From NCBI GenBank assembly GCA_029210045.1, contig JARGNX010000004.1:1-64000 (forward strand): a stretch of 64,000 nt of DNA, in the 5' to 3' direction. A program made the translations under genes and the position numbers. Source of the stretch: Coxiellaceae bacterium. GTDB lineage: Bacteria > Pseudomonadota > Gammaproteobacteria > Coxiellales > Coxiellaceae. Below are positions 35,205 through 41,853 of the stretch, piece by piece; the first letter of the stretch is position 1, and every line of letters starts with the position of its first letter. The notes beneath the pieces were generated by a model that saw only the letters and a list, made by a program, of their open reading frames with translations, searched no databases and had not been told where the DNA came from.

Positions 35205-36629
35205 GTGACAGATAAAAAGGCTGAAGTTGTCGTTTTAGGTAGTGGTCCTGGTGGCTACGCTGCTGCGTTTCGTGCGGCAGACTTAGGAAAGAAGGTCATC
35301 TTAATTGAGCGCTACGATGTGATTGGTGGTGTTTGTTTAAATGTGGGTTGTATTCCTTCAAAAGCATTATTGCATGCCGCTAAAGTGTTAGAGGATGCGC
35401 GCGATGCTGAAACGATGGGTATTAGTTTTGGTAAGCCTAAGGTCGATATCGATAAATTACGTGGCTACAAGGATAAGGTGGTAAAACAATTAACCGGTGG
35501 TTTGGCAATGATGGCCAAACAACGTAAAGTTGAAATCGTGCAAGGCTATGGCAAGCTGAAAGATGATCATCACCTGACTGTAGAAAATGATGGCAAGTCA
35601 TTTGACGTTGAGTTTGATGACTTGGTTATTGCTGCAGGGTCATTGCCTGTGAAGCTACCTTTTATTCCAGAAGATCCACGTGTGATTGATTCAACCGGTG
35701 CATTGCAATTGGAAGACGTTAATAGTGAATTATTAGTGTTGGGTGGCGGTATTATCGGCCTAGAAATGGCAACGGTATATGGCAACCTAGGAGCAAAAGT
35801 TAGTATCGTTGAAATGATGGATCAAATCGCACCTGGTGCGGACAAAGATCTCGTGGCGCCACTAGCTAAGCGCATGGGGCACATCACTGAGTCGATTATG
35901 TTAAAGACCAGCGTAACTAAGGTCGAAGCTAAGAAAGATGGCTTGTGGGTAACATTTGAAGGCGATAACGCACCTGAAACTAATCCAAAACGTTTCGATC
36001 ATTTGTTGGTGGCTGTTGGTCGTCGTCCTAATGGTAAATTGATTGGCGCTGAAAATGCCGGTGTGAATGTTGATGAGCGTGGCTTTATCAATGTCGATAA
36101 CCAAATGCGTACCAATATTGCTAATATTTACGCCATCGGTGATATCGTTGGTAATCCTATGTTGGCGCATAAAGCTTCACATGAAGGTCGTTTAGCTGCC
36201 GAAGTGATTAGCGGATTAAATCATTATATGGATGCCAAAGTGATTCCTGCGGTAGCGTATACCGATCCAGAATTGGCATGGGTAGGAAAAACCGAATTGC
36301 AATGCAAGCAAGAAGATATCTCTTACGATAAAGGTGTATTCCCATGGGTTGCCAGTGGTCGTGCAATCGGTGTTAATCGTACCGAAGGTTTTACCAAATT
36401 AATCTTTGATGATAACCGCCGTATTATCGGTGCCGGTATCGTTGGTATTAATGCTGGTGAACTGATTGGTGAACTAGCCTTAGCTATCGAAATGGGTTGT
36501 GATGTTGAAGACATTGCATTAACCATTCATCCGCATCCGACGCTATCTGAATCGGTGATGTTAGCGGCAGAGATGTATGAAGGCACAATTACGGATCTCA
36601 TCGCACCTAAAAAGAAAAAGAAAAAATAA
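35205..36629 (+). CDS. lpd: Dihydrolipoamide dehydrogenase E3
   Basis: A flavoprotein that reoxidises dihydrolipoamide with NAD for pyruvate and 2-oxoglutarate dehydrogenases. The 474-residue protein has the N-terminal FAD site VVLGSGPGGYAAAFRAADLG, the redox disulfide GGVCLNVGCIPSKALL, an NAD-binding Rossmann motif VLGGGIIGLEMATVYG, and the interface His-Glu region HPHPTLSES. It ends in six lysines. It starts with GTG at 35205 after AAGGGG. It is the last gene of the aceE operon. Confidence 0.96.
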   Translation: MTDKKAEVVVLGSGPGGYAAAFRAADLGKKVILIERYDVIGGVCLNVGCIPSKALLHAAKVLEDARDAETMGISFGKPKVDIDKLRGYKDKVVKQLTGGLAMMAKQRKVEIVQGYGKLKDDHHLTVENDGKSFDVEFDDLVIAAGSLPVKLPFIPEDPRVIDSTGALQLEDVNSELLVLGGGIIGLEMATVYGNLGAKVSIVEMMDQIAPGADKDLVAPLAKRMGHITESIMLKTSVTKVEAKKDGLWVTFEGDNAPETNPKRFDHLLVAVGRRPNGKLIGAENAGVNVDERGFINVDNQMRTNIANIYAIGDIVGNPMLAHKASHEGRLAAEVISGLNHYMDAKVIPAVAYTDPELAWVGKTELQCKQEDISYDKGVFPWVASGRAIGVNRTEGFTKLIFDDNRRIIGAGIVGINAGELIGELALAIEMGCDVEDIALTIHPHPTLSESVMLAAEMYEGTITDLIAPKKKKKK

Positions 36630-36636
36630 TTTTTCA

Positions 36637-36841
36637 AATGGGGGGTCAAGTCTTGACTTAAACGCATAACCTGATGATTTATATATAAAATTTTCAGATT
36701 GAGGCTATTAAGGCAAGTTTTACCCTCTTTTTATGCCGCCTTTTTCGATCTTTATATATTAAATCAATTGGTTACGTGTTTAAGTCAAGACTTGACCCCA
36801 TTGCTTGGTTACGTGTTTAAGTCAAGACTTGACCCCATTGC
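36637..36841. mobile_element. Inverted-repeat element with GTCAAGACTTGACCCC ends
   Basis: The left arm (36637-36670) reads GGGGTCAAGTCTTGACTTAAAC and on; the right side carries its complement, TTTAAGTCAAGACTTGACCCC, in two tandem 37-bp copies (36768-36804 and 36805-36841). The centre (36671-36767) is AT-rich and codes for nothing obvious. The GGGGTCAAGTCTTGAC ends resemble those next to REP-associated (Y1) transposases in other bacteria; that is memory, not a search. It fills the lpd-to-GDPD gap. Confidence 0.75.
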
Positions 36842-36889
36842 GTTCCTCAGACTATGCTGTCATTGAGTCCATCAGCATAAGGATATGTG

Positions 36890-37906
36890 ATGAATATCTT
36901 TTACACTTTCTTGTTCTGTATTCTTTTTGTTCTCCCTCAATATGTTTTAGCCATGCAATCTTATGGTCATCGCGGTGCACGCGGACTGTCACCAGAAAAT
37001 ACTATTCCCGCCTATCAAGATGCATTAGCGCTGGGAGTTGATTATATCGATATGGATATCGGCATGAGCAAAGATGGTGTGATTGTAGTTGCACATAATT
37101 ATGCGCTCAATCCGGACATTACTAAAAAGCCAGATGGGGAATGGTTACAAAATGACGAGTTGTATATAAAAGATCTCACTTTTAAACAGATAGAGCGTTA
37201 TGATGTGGGTTCAATTAATCCTGTATCACACTATGCCTATTTATTTCCTATCATGCGACCAGTGCCGCATACGCATATTCCATCATTGGTTCAGGTGATT
37301 GATTATGCTGAGCGTGTGACCAAAGGTAAAATTCATTATCAAATTGAAGTGAAAACCGATCCAACACAACCGAATGCCACCTTTGCTCCTGCAAAAATTG
37401 CTAAAGCCTTAGCAAAAATAATGGCGGCTAAAGGCGTGGTGAATCGTACGGAAGTGCAAGCATTTGATTACCGCGTTTTGCTGGCATTACAAAAGGATAA
37501 CGTCAATATTAAAACGGCATATCTTACTCAAAAGGATGATGCTGAGCATTATTTATACTCAAAAGACCCTAAGCAAGCAGGTTTATGGTCAGCTGGTCAC
37601 ACTTTAAATGAGTACGGCGGTTCGATACCAAAAATGGTGAAAGCATTGGGTGGTACTTGTTGGGATCCCCAAGATACCATGGTGACTAAAAAGGAGGTTG
37701 ATGAGGCACATCAGCTGGGTTTGCGTGTTGTCGTGTGGCATTGGCCGCATATGCCAGCACCACCGAATATAAAAATGATGCAACGCTTGATGGATTGGGG
37801 GGTAGATGGCATTATCACAGATCGTCCGGATATTTTACGTGGACTAATGGCAGCGAGACATCTGCCACTAGCACCGGCCTATGTGACTACCAGCTATTCC
37901 GCTTAA
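36890..37906 (+). CDS. glpQ: Exported glycerophosphodiester phosphodiesterase
   Basis: Cleaves glycerophosphodiesters to glycerol-3-phosphate and an alcohol, typically in the periplasm. The 338-residue protein starts with a signal peptide (MNIFYTFLFCILFVLPQYVLA). The catalytic region GHRGARGLSPENTIPAYQ and YIDMDIGMSKDGVIVVAH supply the His pair and the metal-binding Glu or Asp; the usual E-x-D appears as D-x-D (DMDIG). The C-terminal RVVVWHWPHM and VDGIITDRPDIL fit GDPD. The ATG is at 36890 with AAGGA upstream; a GTG at 36887 is adjacent. The stop codon lies inside a palindromic repeat. Confidence 0.88.
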   Translation: MNIFYTFLFCILFVLPQYVLAMQSYGHRGARGLSPENTIPAYQDALALGVDYIDMDIGMSKDGVIVVAHNYALNPDITKKPDGEWLQNDELYIKDLTFKQIERYDVGSINPVSHYAYLFPIMRPVPHTHIPSLVQVIDYAERVTKGKIHYQIEVKTDPTQPNATFAPAKIAKALAKIMAAKGVVNRTEVQAFDYRVLLALQKDNVNIKTAYLTQKDDAEHYLYSKDPKQAGLWSAGHTLNEYGGSIPKMVKALGGTCWDPQDTMVTKKEVDEAHQLGLRVVVWHWPHMPAPPNIKMMQRLMDWGVDGIITDRPDILRGLMAARHLPLAPAYVTTSYSA

Positions 37907-37923
37907 ATAAGCGGGAATAGCTT
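37892..37923. repeat. Palindrome covering the GDPD stop codon
   Basis: AGCTATTCCGCTTA-AA-TAAGCGGGAATAGCT pairs over about 14 bp with one bulge. It includes the last codons and stop of the GDPD gene. A near-identical copy overlaps the end of the RlpA-like gene at 55461-55493, and both are followed by TTTCTG and, further on, a CCCC-rich GCGTAAGG segment. Confidence 0.8.
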
Positions 37924-37930
37924 TCTGGTT

Positions 37931-37960
37931 AAAGGGAAAGCTAACGCAAGCTCCCCCTTT
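37931..37960 (+). terminator. Possible terminator
   Basis: AAAGGGAAAGCT-AACGCA-AGCTCCCCCTTT can form an imperfect hairpin just after the palindrome, followed by AAAATCC. It may terminate the GDPD transcript, but there is no T-run. Confidence 0.4.
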
Positions 37961-38020
37961 AAAATCCCCCATGCGTAAGGTAGATGATGATTGCTAACAA
38001 TAAGAAGATTACTATTTACA

Positions 38021-39310
38021 ATGTTTGAACGATTATTTCAATTGTCCCGTTATGACACGACGACCAAAACTGAGTTTTTGGCAGGTTTAGCGACATTCCT
38101 GACCATGGCCTATATCGTATTGGTTAATCCGGTTATTTTGAGTGCGGCGGGTGTGGATGCTGGAGCGTGTTTTGTAGCGACCTGTGTGGTAACAGCCGTA
38201 GGTTGTATTATTAGTGGTTTGTTATCCAATTACCCGGTAGCAATTGCGCCTGGCATGGCATTGAATGCCTATTTTTCTTATGTGATTGTGCAAGGCATGG
38301 GTTTGTCTTGGCAAGTCGCGTTGGGTGCTGTGTTTATTTCCGGTATTTTATTTTTATTGATTGCTATTACGCCATTACGACGCTGGTTAATTAAAGCCAT
38401 TCCTGAAACCATGAATATGGCGATTGCTGCAGGCTTGGGTTTATTTATTGCCATGCTTGCTTTGCGCTCCGGTGGGATGATCGAAGGTAATAAAGCGACA
38501 TTAATTACGTTAGGTAATTTGCATTCGATACCCACGTTGTTATTCTTTTTAGGTTTTTGTTTGATTGTTATCTTGGATTACCTTAAGGTGCCTGCCGCTA
38601 TTATTATCGGTATTTTGGTTGTTACAGTCGTGAGCACTTTGTGTGGATACAGTCATTTTTCAGGCGTATTTGCATTGCCGCCGTCTGTCGCGCCAACTTT
38701 TAACCAGTTTCAAACTCATGCTCTGTGGAATCACAGGGGCTTGGCAGTAATCTTTTCATTTTTATTGGTAGCGGTATTTGATAGCACGGGCACCTTTATT
38801 GGTATCTTGCATCAAGCAGGATTATATAGCTGCGACAATCGAGTGAAGCGGTTGTCCGGTGGTTTGGTTGGCGCAAGCGTATCGACTATTTTGGGCGCAA
38901 TGTTGGGAACATCTAGCACCAGTGCCTATTGTGAAAGTGCGGCGGGTGTGCGAGTGGGTGGCCGTACCGGTTTAACGGTTATCGTGGTGGGTGTGTTATT
39001 TTTATTGATGCTGTTTCTTTCACCATTAATTAAAACCATTCCTACTCAAGCGGCTGCTGCTGCGCTTTTGTTTGTCGGCTGCTTAATGATGCGCAGTTTT
39101 ACGCATTTCAATTGGAATGATATGACCGACACCATTCCCAGTGTGATTACCGCGTTTATGATTCCGTTTAGTTTCTCGATCGCGGACGGTATAGGCCTTG
39201 GTTTTATCAGCTATGTGATCATTAAAGCGTGCACCGGCAAGTGGCGTCAAATTCATCCAATGTTGTTTGTTTTGGCTTTGATTTTCGTTGCCTACTTCTA
39301 TATGAAGTAG
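38021..39310 (+). CDS. AzgA-type purine permease (NCS2)
   Basis: An inner-membrane permease of the guanine/hypoxanthine AzgA branch of NCS2, 429 residues from the ATG at 38021 (MFERLFQLSR). An in-frame TTG at 37991 adds ten residues. The family signatures EFLAGLATFLTMAYIVLVNP, GMALNAYFSY, VFDSTGTFIG and GTSSTSAYCESAAG are all visible. About 12-14 helices are expected. It probably imports adenine, guanine or hypoxanthine with protons, useful for a host-associated cell. It stands alone. Confidence 0.92.
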   Translation: MFERLFQLSRYDTTTKTEFLAGLATFLTMAYIVLVNPVILSAAGVDAGACFVATCVVTAVGCIISGLLSNYPVAIAPGMALNAYFSYVIVQGMGLSWQVALGAVFISGILFLLIAITPLRRWLIKAIPETMNMAIAAGLGLFIAMLALRSGGMIEGNKATLITLGNLHSIPTLLFFLGFCLIVILDYLKVPAAIIIGILVVTVVSTLCGYSHFSGVFALPPSVAPTFNQFQTHALWNHRGLAVIFSFLLVAVFDSTGTFIGILHQAGLYSCDNRVKRLSGGLVGASVSTILGAMLGTSSTSAYCESAAGVRVGGRTGLTVIVVGVLFLLMLFLSPLIKTIPTQAAAAALLFVGCLMMRSFTHFNWNDMTDTIPSVITAFMIPFSFSIADGIGLGFISYVIIKACTGKWRQIHPMLFVLALIFVAYFYMK

Positions 39311-39375
39311 CTATAACCTATTGATTATATATATGTTTATGTTGATTTTGGTGCGGGGCAGTGCTACTAATCCTA

Positions 39376-39384
39376 TGCTATAGT
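39376..39384 (+). promoter_or_regulatory. Extended -10 promoter of micro-lipoprotein 1
   Basis: TGCTATAGT contains an extended -10 (TGn plus TATAGT) 40 bp before the ATG. The same TGCTATAGT occurs 37 bp before micro-lipoprotein 2 (40948-40956). No good -35 is seen, as is usual for extended -10 promoters. Confidence 0.5.
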
Positions 39385-39424
39385 TTGTCTGTACATTTTA
39401 TAATCAGACTATAGGCTGAACACA

Positions 39425-39562
39425 ATGAAAAAATTAATTGGATTAGCATGTGCGGTTGTATTTGCCATTGCGGTTGCGGGTTGTTCCAAACAAGGTAAAC
39501 CAGTATCGGCAGCAAATACAGGTGCATCTACTGCTGCGGTTGCTTCAGCAGCAAGCGGTTAA
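39425..39562 (+). CDS. Micro-lipoprotein 1
   Basis: A 45-residue predicted lipoprotein: Lys pair, hydrophobic segment and lipobox VAGC (MKKLIGLACAVVFAIAVAGC), leaving a mature peptide of about 26 residues rich in Ser, Ala and Thr. A paralogue of similar length lies at 40994-41137 with the same promoter sequence. Such small entericidin-like lipoproteins are often outer-membrane or periplasm-facing, but no function is known. A strong terminator follows at 39579. Confidence 0.75.
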   Translation: MKKLIGLACAVVFAIAVAGCSKQGKPVSAANTGASTAAVASAASG

Positions 39563-39578
39563 TTGAAACACCGGATAC

Positions 39579-39607
39579 AAAAAAGCCCTCAATCGAGGGC
39601 TTTCTTT
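39579..39607. terminator. Bidirectional rho-independent terminator
   Basis: AAAAGCCCTC-AATC-GAGGGCTTTCTTTT forms an eight-pair stem with an A-run before and T-rich tract after it. It ends micro-lipoprotein 1 (plus) and could also stop transcripts from the minus-strand gene at 39660. Confidence 0.88.
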
Positions 39608-39659
39608 TACAACTTTTTGCTCATCTGCTTCTTAAGGCTAAGCCTCAAGACTCAAACGA

Positions 39660-39944
39660 CTAGCCACCTGTAGCAGCAGATGCACCTTGTGAAACAGCAG
39701 ATGTACCTGAGCCACCTGCAGCATTATTAACCGCAGCACCTAACGCAGCGGCATGCTGGCGATCGGCGCGTGTGTTGCCTGCGAGTTGGCGTTCACGACG
39801 GGTGCCTTGTCCGCCGGTAGGTGGTGGTACGGCAACACTAGGTGCTGGTGGTGCTGCTGGAGGTGTAGGAGCTGCCACTAGGTTGGCTGAAAGACCCAGC
39901 CCTAATGTAGCTACGACAGCACATAATCTAAATACCTTTTTCAT
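39660..39944 (-). CDS. Small exported Pro/Ala/Gly-rich protein
   Basis: A 94-residue protein with a clear signal peptide (MKKVFRLCAVVATLGLGLSA, cut near AA-PTPP). The mature part is low complexity: Pro/Ala-rich (PTPPAAPPAPSVAVPPP), then a charged stretch (RRERQLAGNTRADRQ), then Ala/Gly/Ser-rich. No fold is recognised. AGGAG precedes the ATG. The gene for the putative barrel lies 22 bp upstream on the same strand, so they are probably co-transcribed and both exported. Confidence 0.65.
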   Translation of the reverse strand: MKKVFRLCAVVATLGLGLSANLVAAPTPPAAPPAPSVAVPPPTGGQGTRRERQLAGNTRADRQHAAALGAAVNNAAGGSGTSAVSQGASAATGG

Positions 39945-39966
39945 GTTTTACTCCTTAAACCTTTAA

Positions 39967-40764
39967 TTAGACGAATGCATAACCGATTGATACACGTACA
40001 CCATATGTTACTGGGCCAGCTTGCTTACCACCGCCGCCAAGGTTAGTTGCATAACCCGTTACAGCTAATGGAAGTGGCAGATAAGGCACCAATGATAAAC
40101 CGGTTGACCATATATCTGTCGTATAATCAGCGATGACAGACAGTTGTGGAATAAGGCTTACAGCCAAACTACCAAACGGTTTCATATTGGCATCGCTATT
40201 AGCGCGAAATGATGCAAAGCTATCAAATACACCACTACCAAAACCAAATGTTGCAGCGATTGGGAAGCGACCATCTTGGAAGAAACTAAAGTAGTCAGTC
40301 ATGGAACCATACCAACTGTTAGCATCTTGTTTCAATGCGCCCCAACGACCGACGTTGGCCACACCGGCTGCGATTGATAAGTTAGGTGATAACCAGCGGA
40401 ACAGTTTAAAGCCAAAGCTACCGTTGGCAGCGAAATTACTGTTGTTATCGCCAGATACGCTATCTAATAATACAGTACCTTGTAAACCAACATATTTATC
40501 ACCGTTACCCAAGCCGGCACCAAAGTTGAGGTAGCCATCGCTTGCTGTGGTGCCAGGCCAGCGGTTTACCCAGCCGAAGTTACCAAAAAATGTTCCTAGA
40601 TCGGTACCAAAACCAACAGGTGCAAACAAACTTGCTGCGGTTGGAAATAATAGCGGGTGAAGGTTGCCTGCTGGTGTGGTATCAGCACCGCCTGCAAAGG
40701 CTGTGCTTAAGGTACAAGCGGCAAGAGCGGCCGTCGCCGCGACTTTCCATTTCTTCCTTAACAT
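39967..40764 (-). CDS. Putative outer-membrane beta-barrel protein
   Basis: A 265-residue protein from the ATG at 40764, which follows AAGGAG; an upstream in-frame ATG at 40830 is less likely. A signal peptide (MLRKKWKVAATAALAACTL, cut near AFA-GG) is followed by alternating amphipathic stretches rich in Gly, Phe, Tyr, Ser and Asn, typical of beta-barrels. The protein ends in YAFV, with an aromatic residue next to last, as in barrel-assembly signals. No specific family is recognised. It is followed by the small Pro/Ala-rich exported protein on the same strand. Confidence 0.7.
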   Translation of the reverse strand: MLRKKWKVAATAALAACTLSTAFAGGADTTPAGNLHPLLFPTAASLFAPVGFGTDLGTFFGNFGWVNRWPGTTASDGYLNFGAGLGNGDKYVGLQGTVLLDSVSGDNNSNFAANGSFGFKLFRWLSPNLSIAAGVANVGRWGALKQDANSWYGSMTDYFSFFQDGRFPIAATFGFGSGVFDSFASFRANSDANMKPFGSLAVSLIPQLSVIADYTTDIWSTGLSLVPYLPLPLAVTGYATNLGGGGKQAGPVTYGVRVSIGYAFV

Positions 40765-40947
40765 AATAAAACTCCTTGTGATTGTTGACGTCAACCTTCT
40801 AAGCCTATCAAACCTTTTGATTTGATGCACGTTTTAATCTATTTCAGTGGTTTTTGGGCGGTTTTGATTATGTGTATGTAAGTCGGTTGCCATTATCAGA
40901 TTTGATCTGTATATAACTCTATGAATTGTAAGTATATACCCATGATG

Positions 40948-40956
40948 TGCTATAGT
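40948..40956 (+). promoter_or_regulatory. Extended -10 promoter of micro-lipoprotein 2
   Basis: TGCTATAGT, identical to 39376-39384, lies 37 bp before the ATG of micro-lipoprotein 2, again with no clear -35. The duplication of gene plus promoter implies a shared origin and probably shared control. Confidence 0.5.
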
Positions 40957-40993
40957 CTGTGCATTCATTTTATATGACTAATAGTGAGTAAGT

Positions 40994-41137
40994 ATGATGA
41001 AAGCAGTAATTGGAATAGCATGCGCAGTACTCTTCTCTATTGCGGTAATTAGCTGCCAAAAAGCAGTAACACCGGCACAGGTACAAACAACCTCGCAAGC
41101 GGCATCAGCTGCGGCAGGACCTTCCGAAGGGGTTTAA
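40994..41137 (+). CDS. Micro-lipoprotein 2
   Basis: A 47-residue predicted lipoprotein: MMKAVIGIACAVLFSIAV, then lipobox ISC, giving a mature peptide of about 27 residues rich in Gln, Ala and Thr. It is a clear relative of micro-lipoprotein 1 (same layout and promoter sequence, similar N-terminus). It starts at ATG 40994, or the next ATG at 40997. It precedes the ankyrin gene by 75 bp on the same strand. Function is unknown. Confidence 0.72.
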   Translation: MMKAVIGIACAVLFSIAVISCQKAVTPAQVQTTSQAASAAAGPSEGV

Positions 41138-41212
41138 TTTTAGGGTTAATATATTGTTAATTTTAAGGTGCTATTATTACTAGATATATTGAAATAAAGA
41201 CGAGATAGCCCT

Positions 41213-41848
41213 ATGCCTTGTAAATTTGAATCCCGTGATGCTTATGTAATAGCTGTTAAGTTAAGTGGGCCGTTGCTTCTGGCGGTAAAAGCGGATGATC
41301 TCTCTGCCGTTCGAGAATTAGTAGCTAAAGGAGCCCGCGTTGATTACCCTGTTGAAGATGGTGGTTTTCGTAAGACTATGTTGACGGTTGCGGTTGAGAA
41401 TAAACAGCCACGAATGATGCGTTTATTGGTGGCTGAATATGGTTGTAACCCCAATGATAAGGACAACTTTGTAATGGGTGAGTCTCCCCTGAGCTCACTG
41501 GTGAGATATGCAGTCGCCTTTAAGTTAGCAGGTAATGAGGCTGAATATCAGTGCTGCAAGGATGGTATCTTAATGTTAATAGATCATGGTGCAAATGTTA
41601 ATTTAAAGGATAAAACTCTTGACGTGACTGCTTTAGTTCTTGCTAAAGATAGCCCCGACGCAGAGTTGTATGAAGTGATGCTGCAAGGGGTAGAGAAGCG
41701 TGAGCGAAATGTTGCTATGATTGATCCGCTGATTGAGTCAGTGGTTGGTGAATGGTTTTATTCTATTTTTCCACCAGTAGAACCAAAGCTTGTAGCTACA
41801 GATGCTGATGCAGATGCAGCTTCAGCTTTGAAGGGCTCAAAACGCTAA
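41213..41848 (+). CDS. Ankyrin-repeat protein
   Basis: A 211-residue protein with two or three ankyrin repeats: LLLAVKADDLSAVRELVAKG, MLTVAVENKQPRMMRLLVAE and GILMLIDHGANVNLKDKT. The C-terminal part (about 165-211) is non-repeat with SVVGEWFYSIFPP. No signal peptide. Ankyrin proteins in Legionella, Coxiella and relatives are often T4SS substrates that bind host proteins; here that is inference. The ATG is preceded by GACGAGATAG. The 920-residue gene converges 6 bp downstream. Confidence 0.82.
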   Translation: MPCKFESRDAYVIAVKLSGPLLLAVKADDLSAVRELVAKGARVDYPVEDGGFRKTMLTVAVENKQPRMMRLLVAEYGCNPNDKDNFVMGESPLSSLVRYAVAFKLAGNEAEYQCCKDGILMLIDHGANVNLKDKTLDVTALVLAKDSPDAELYEVMLQGVEKRERNVAMIDPLIESVVGEWFYSIFPPVEPKLVATDADADAASALKGSKR

Positions 41849-41853
41849 AGCCA

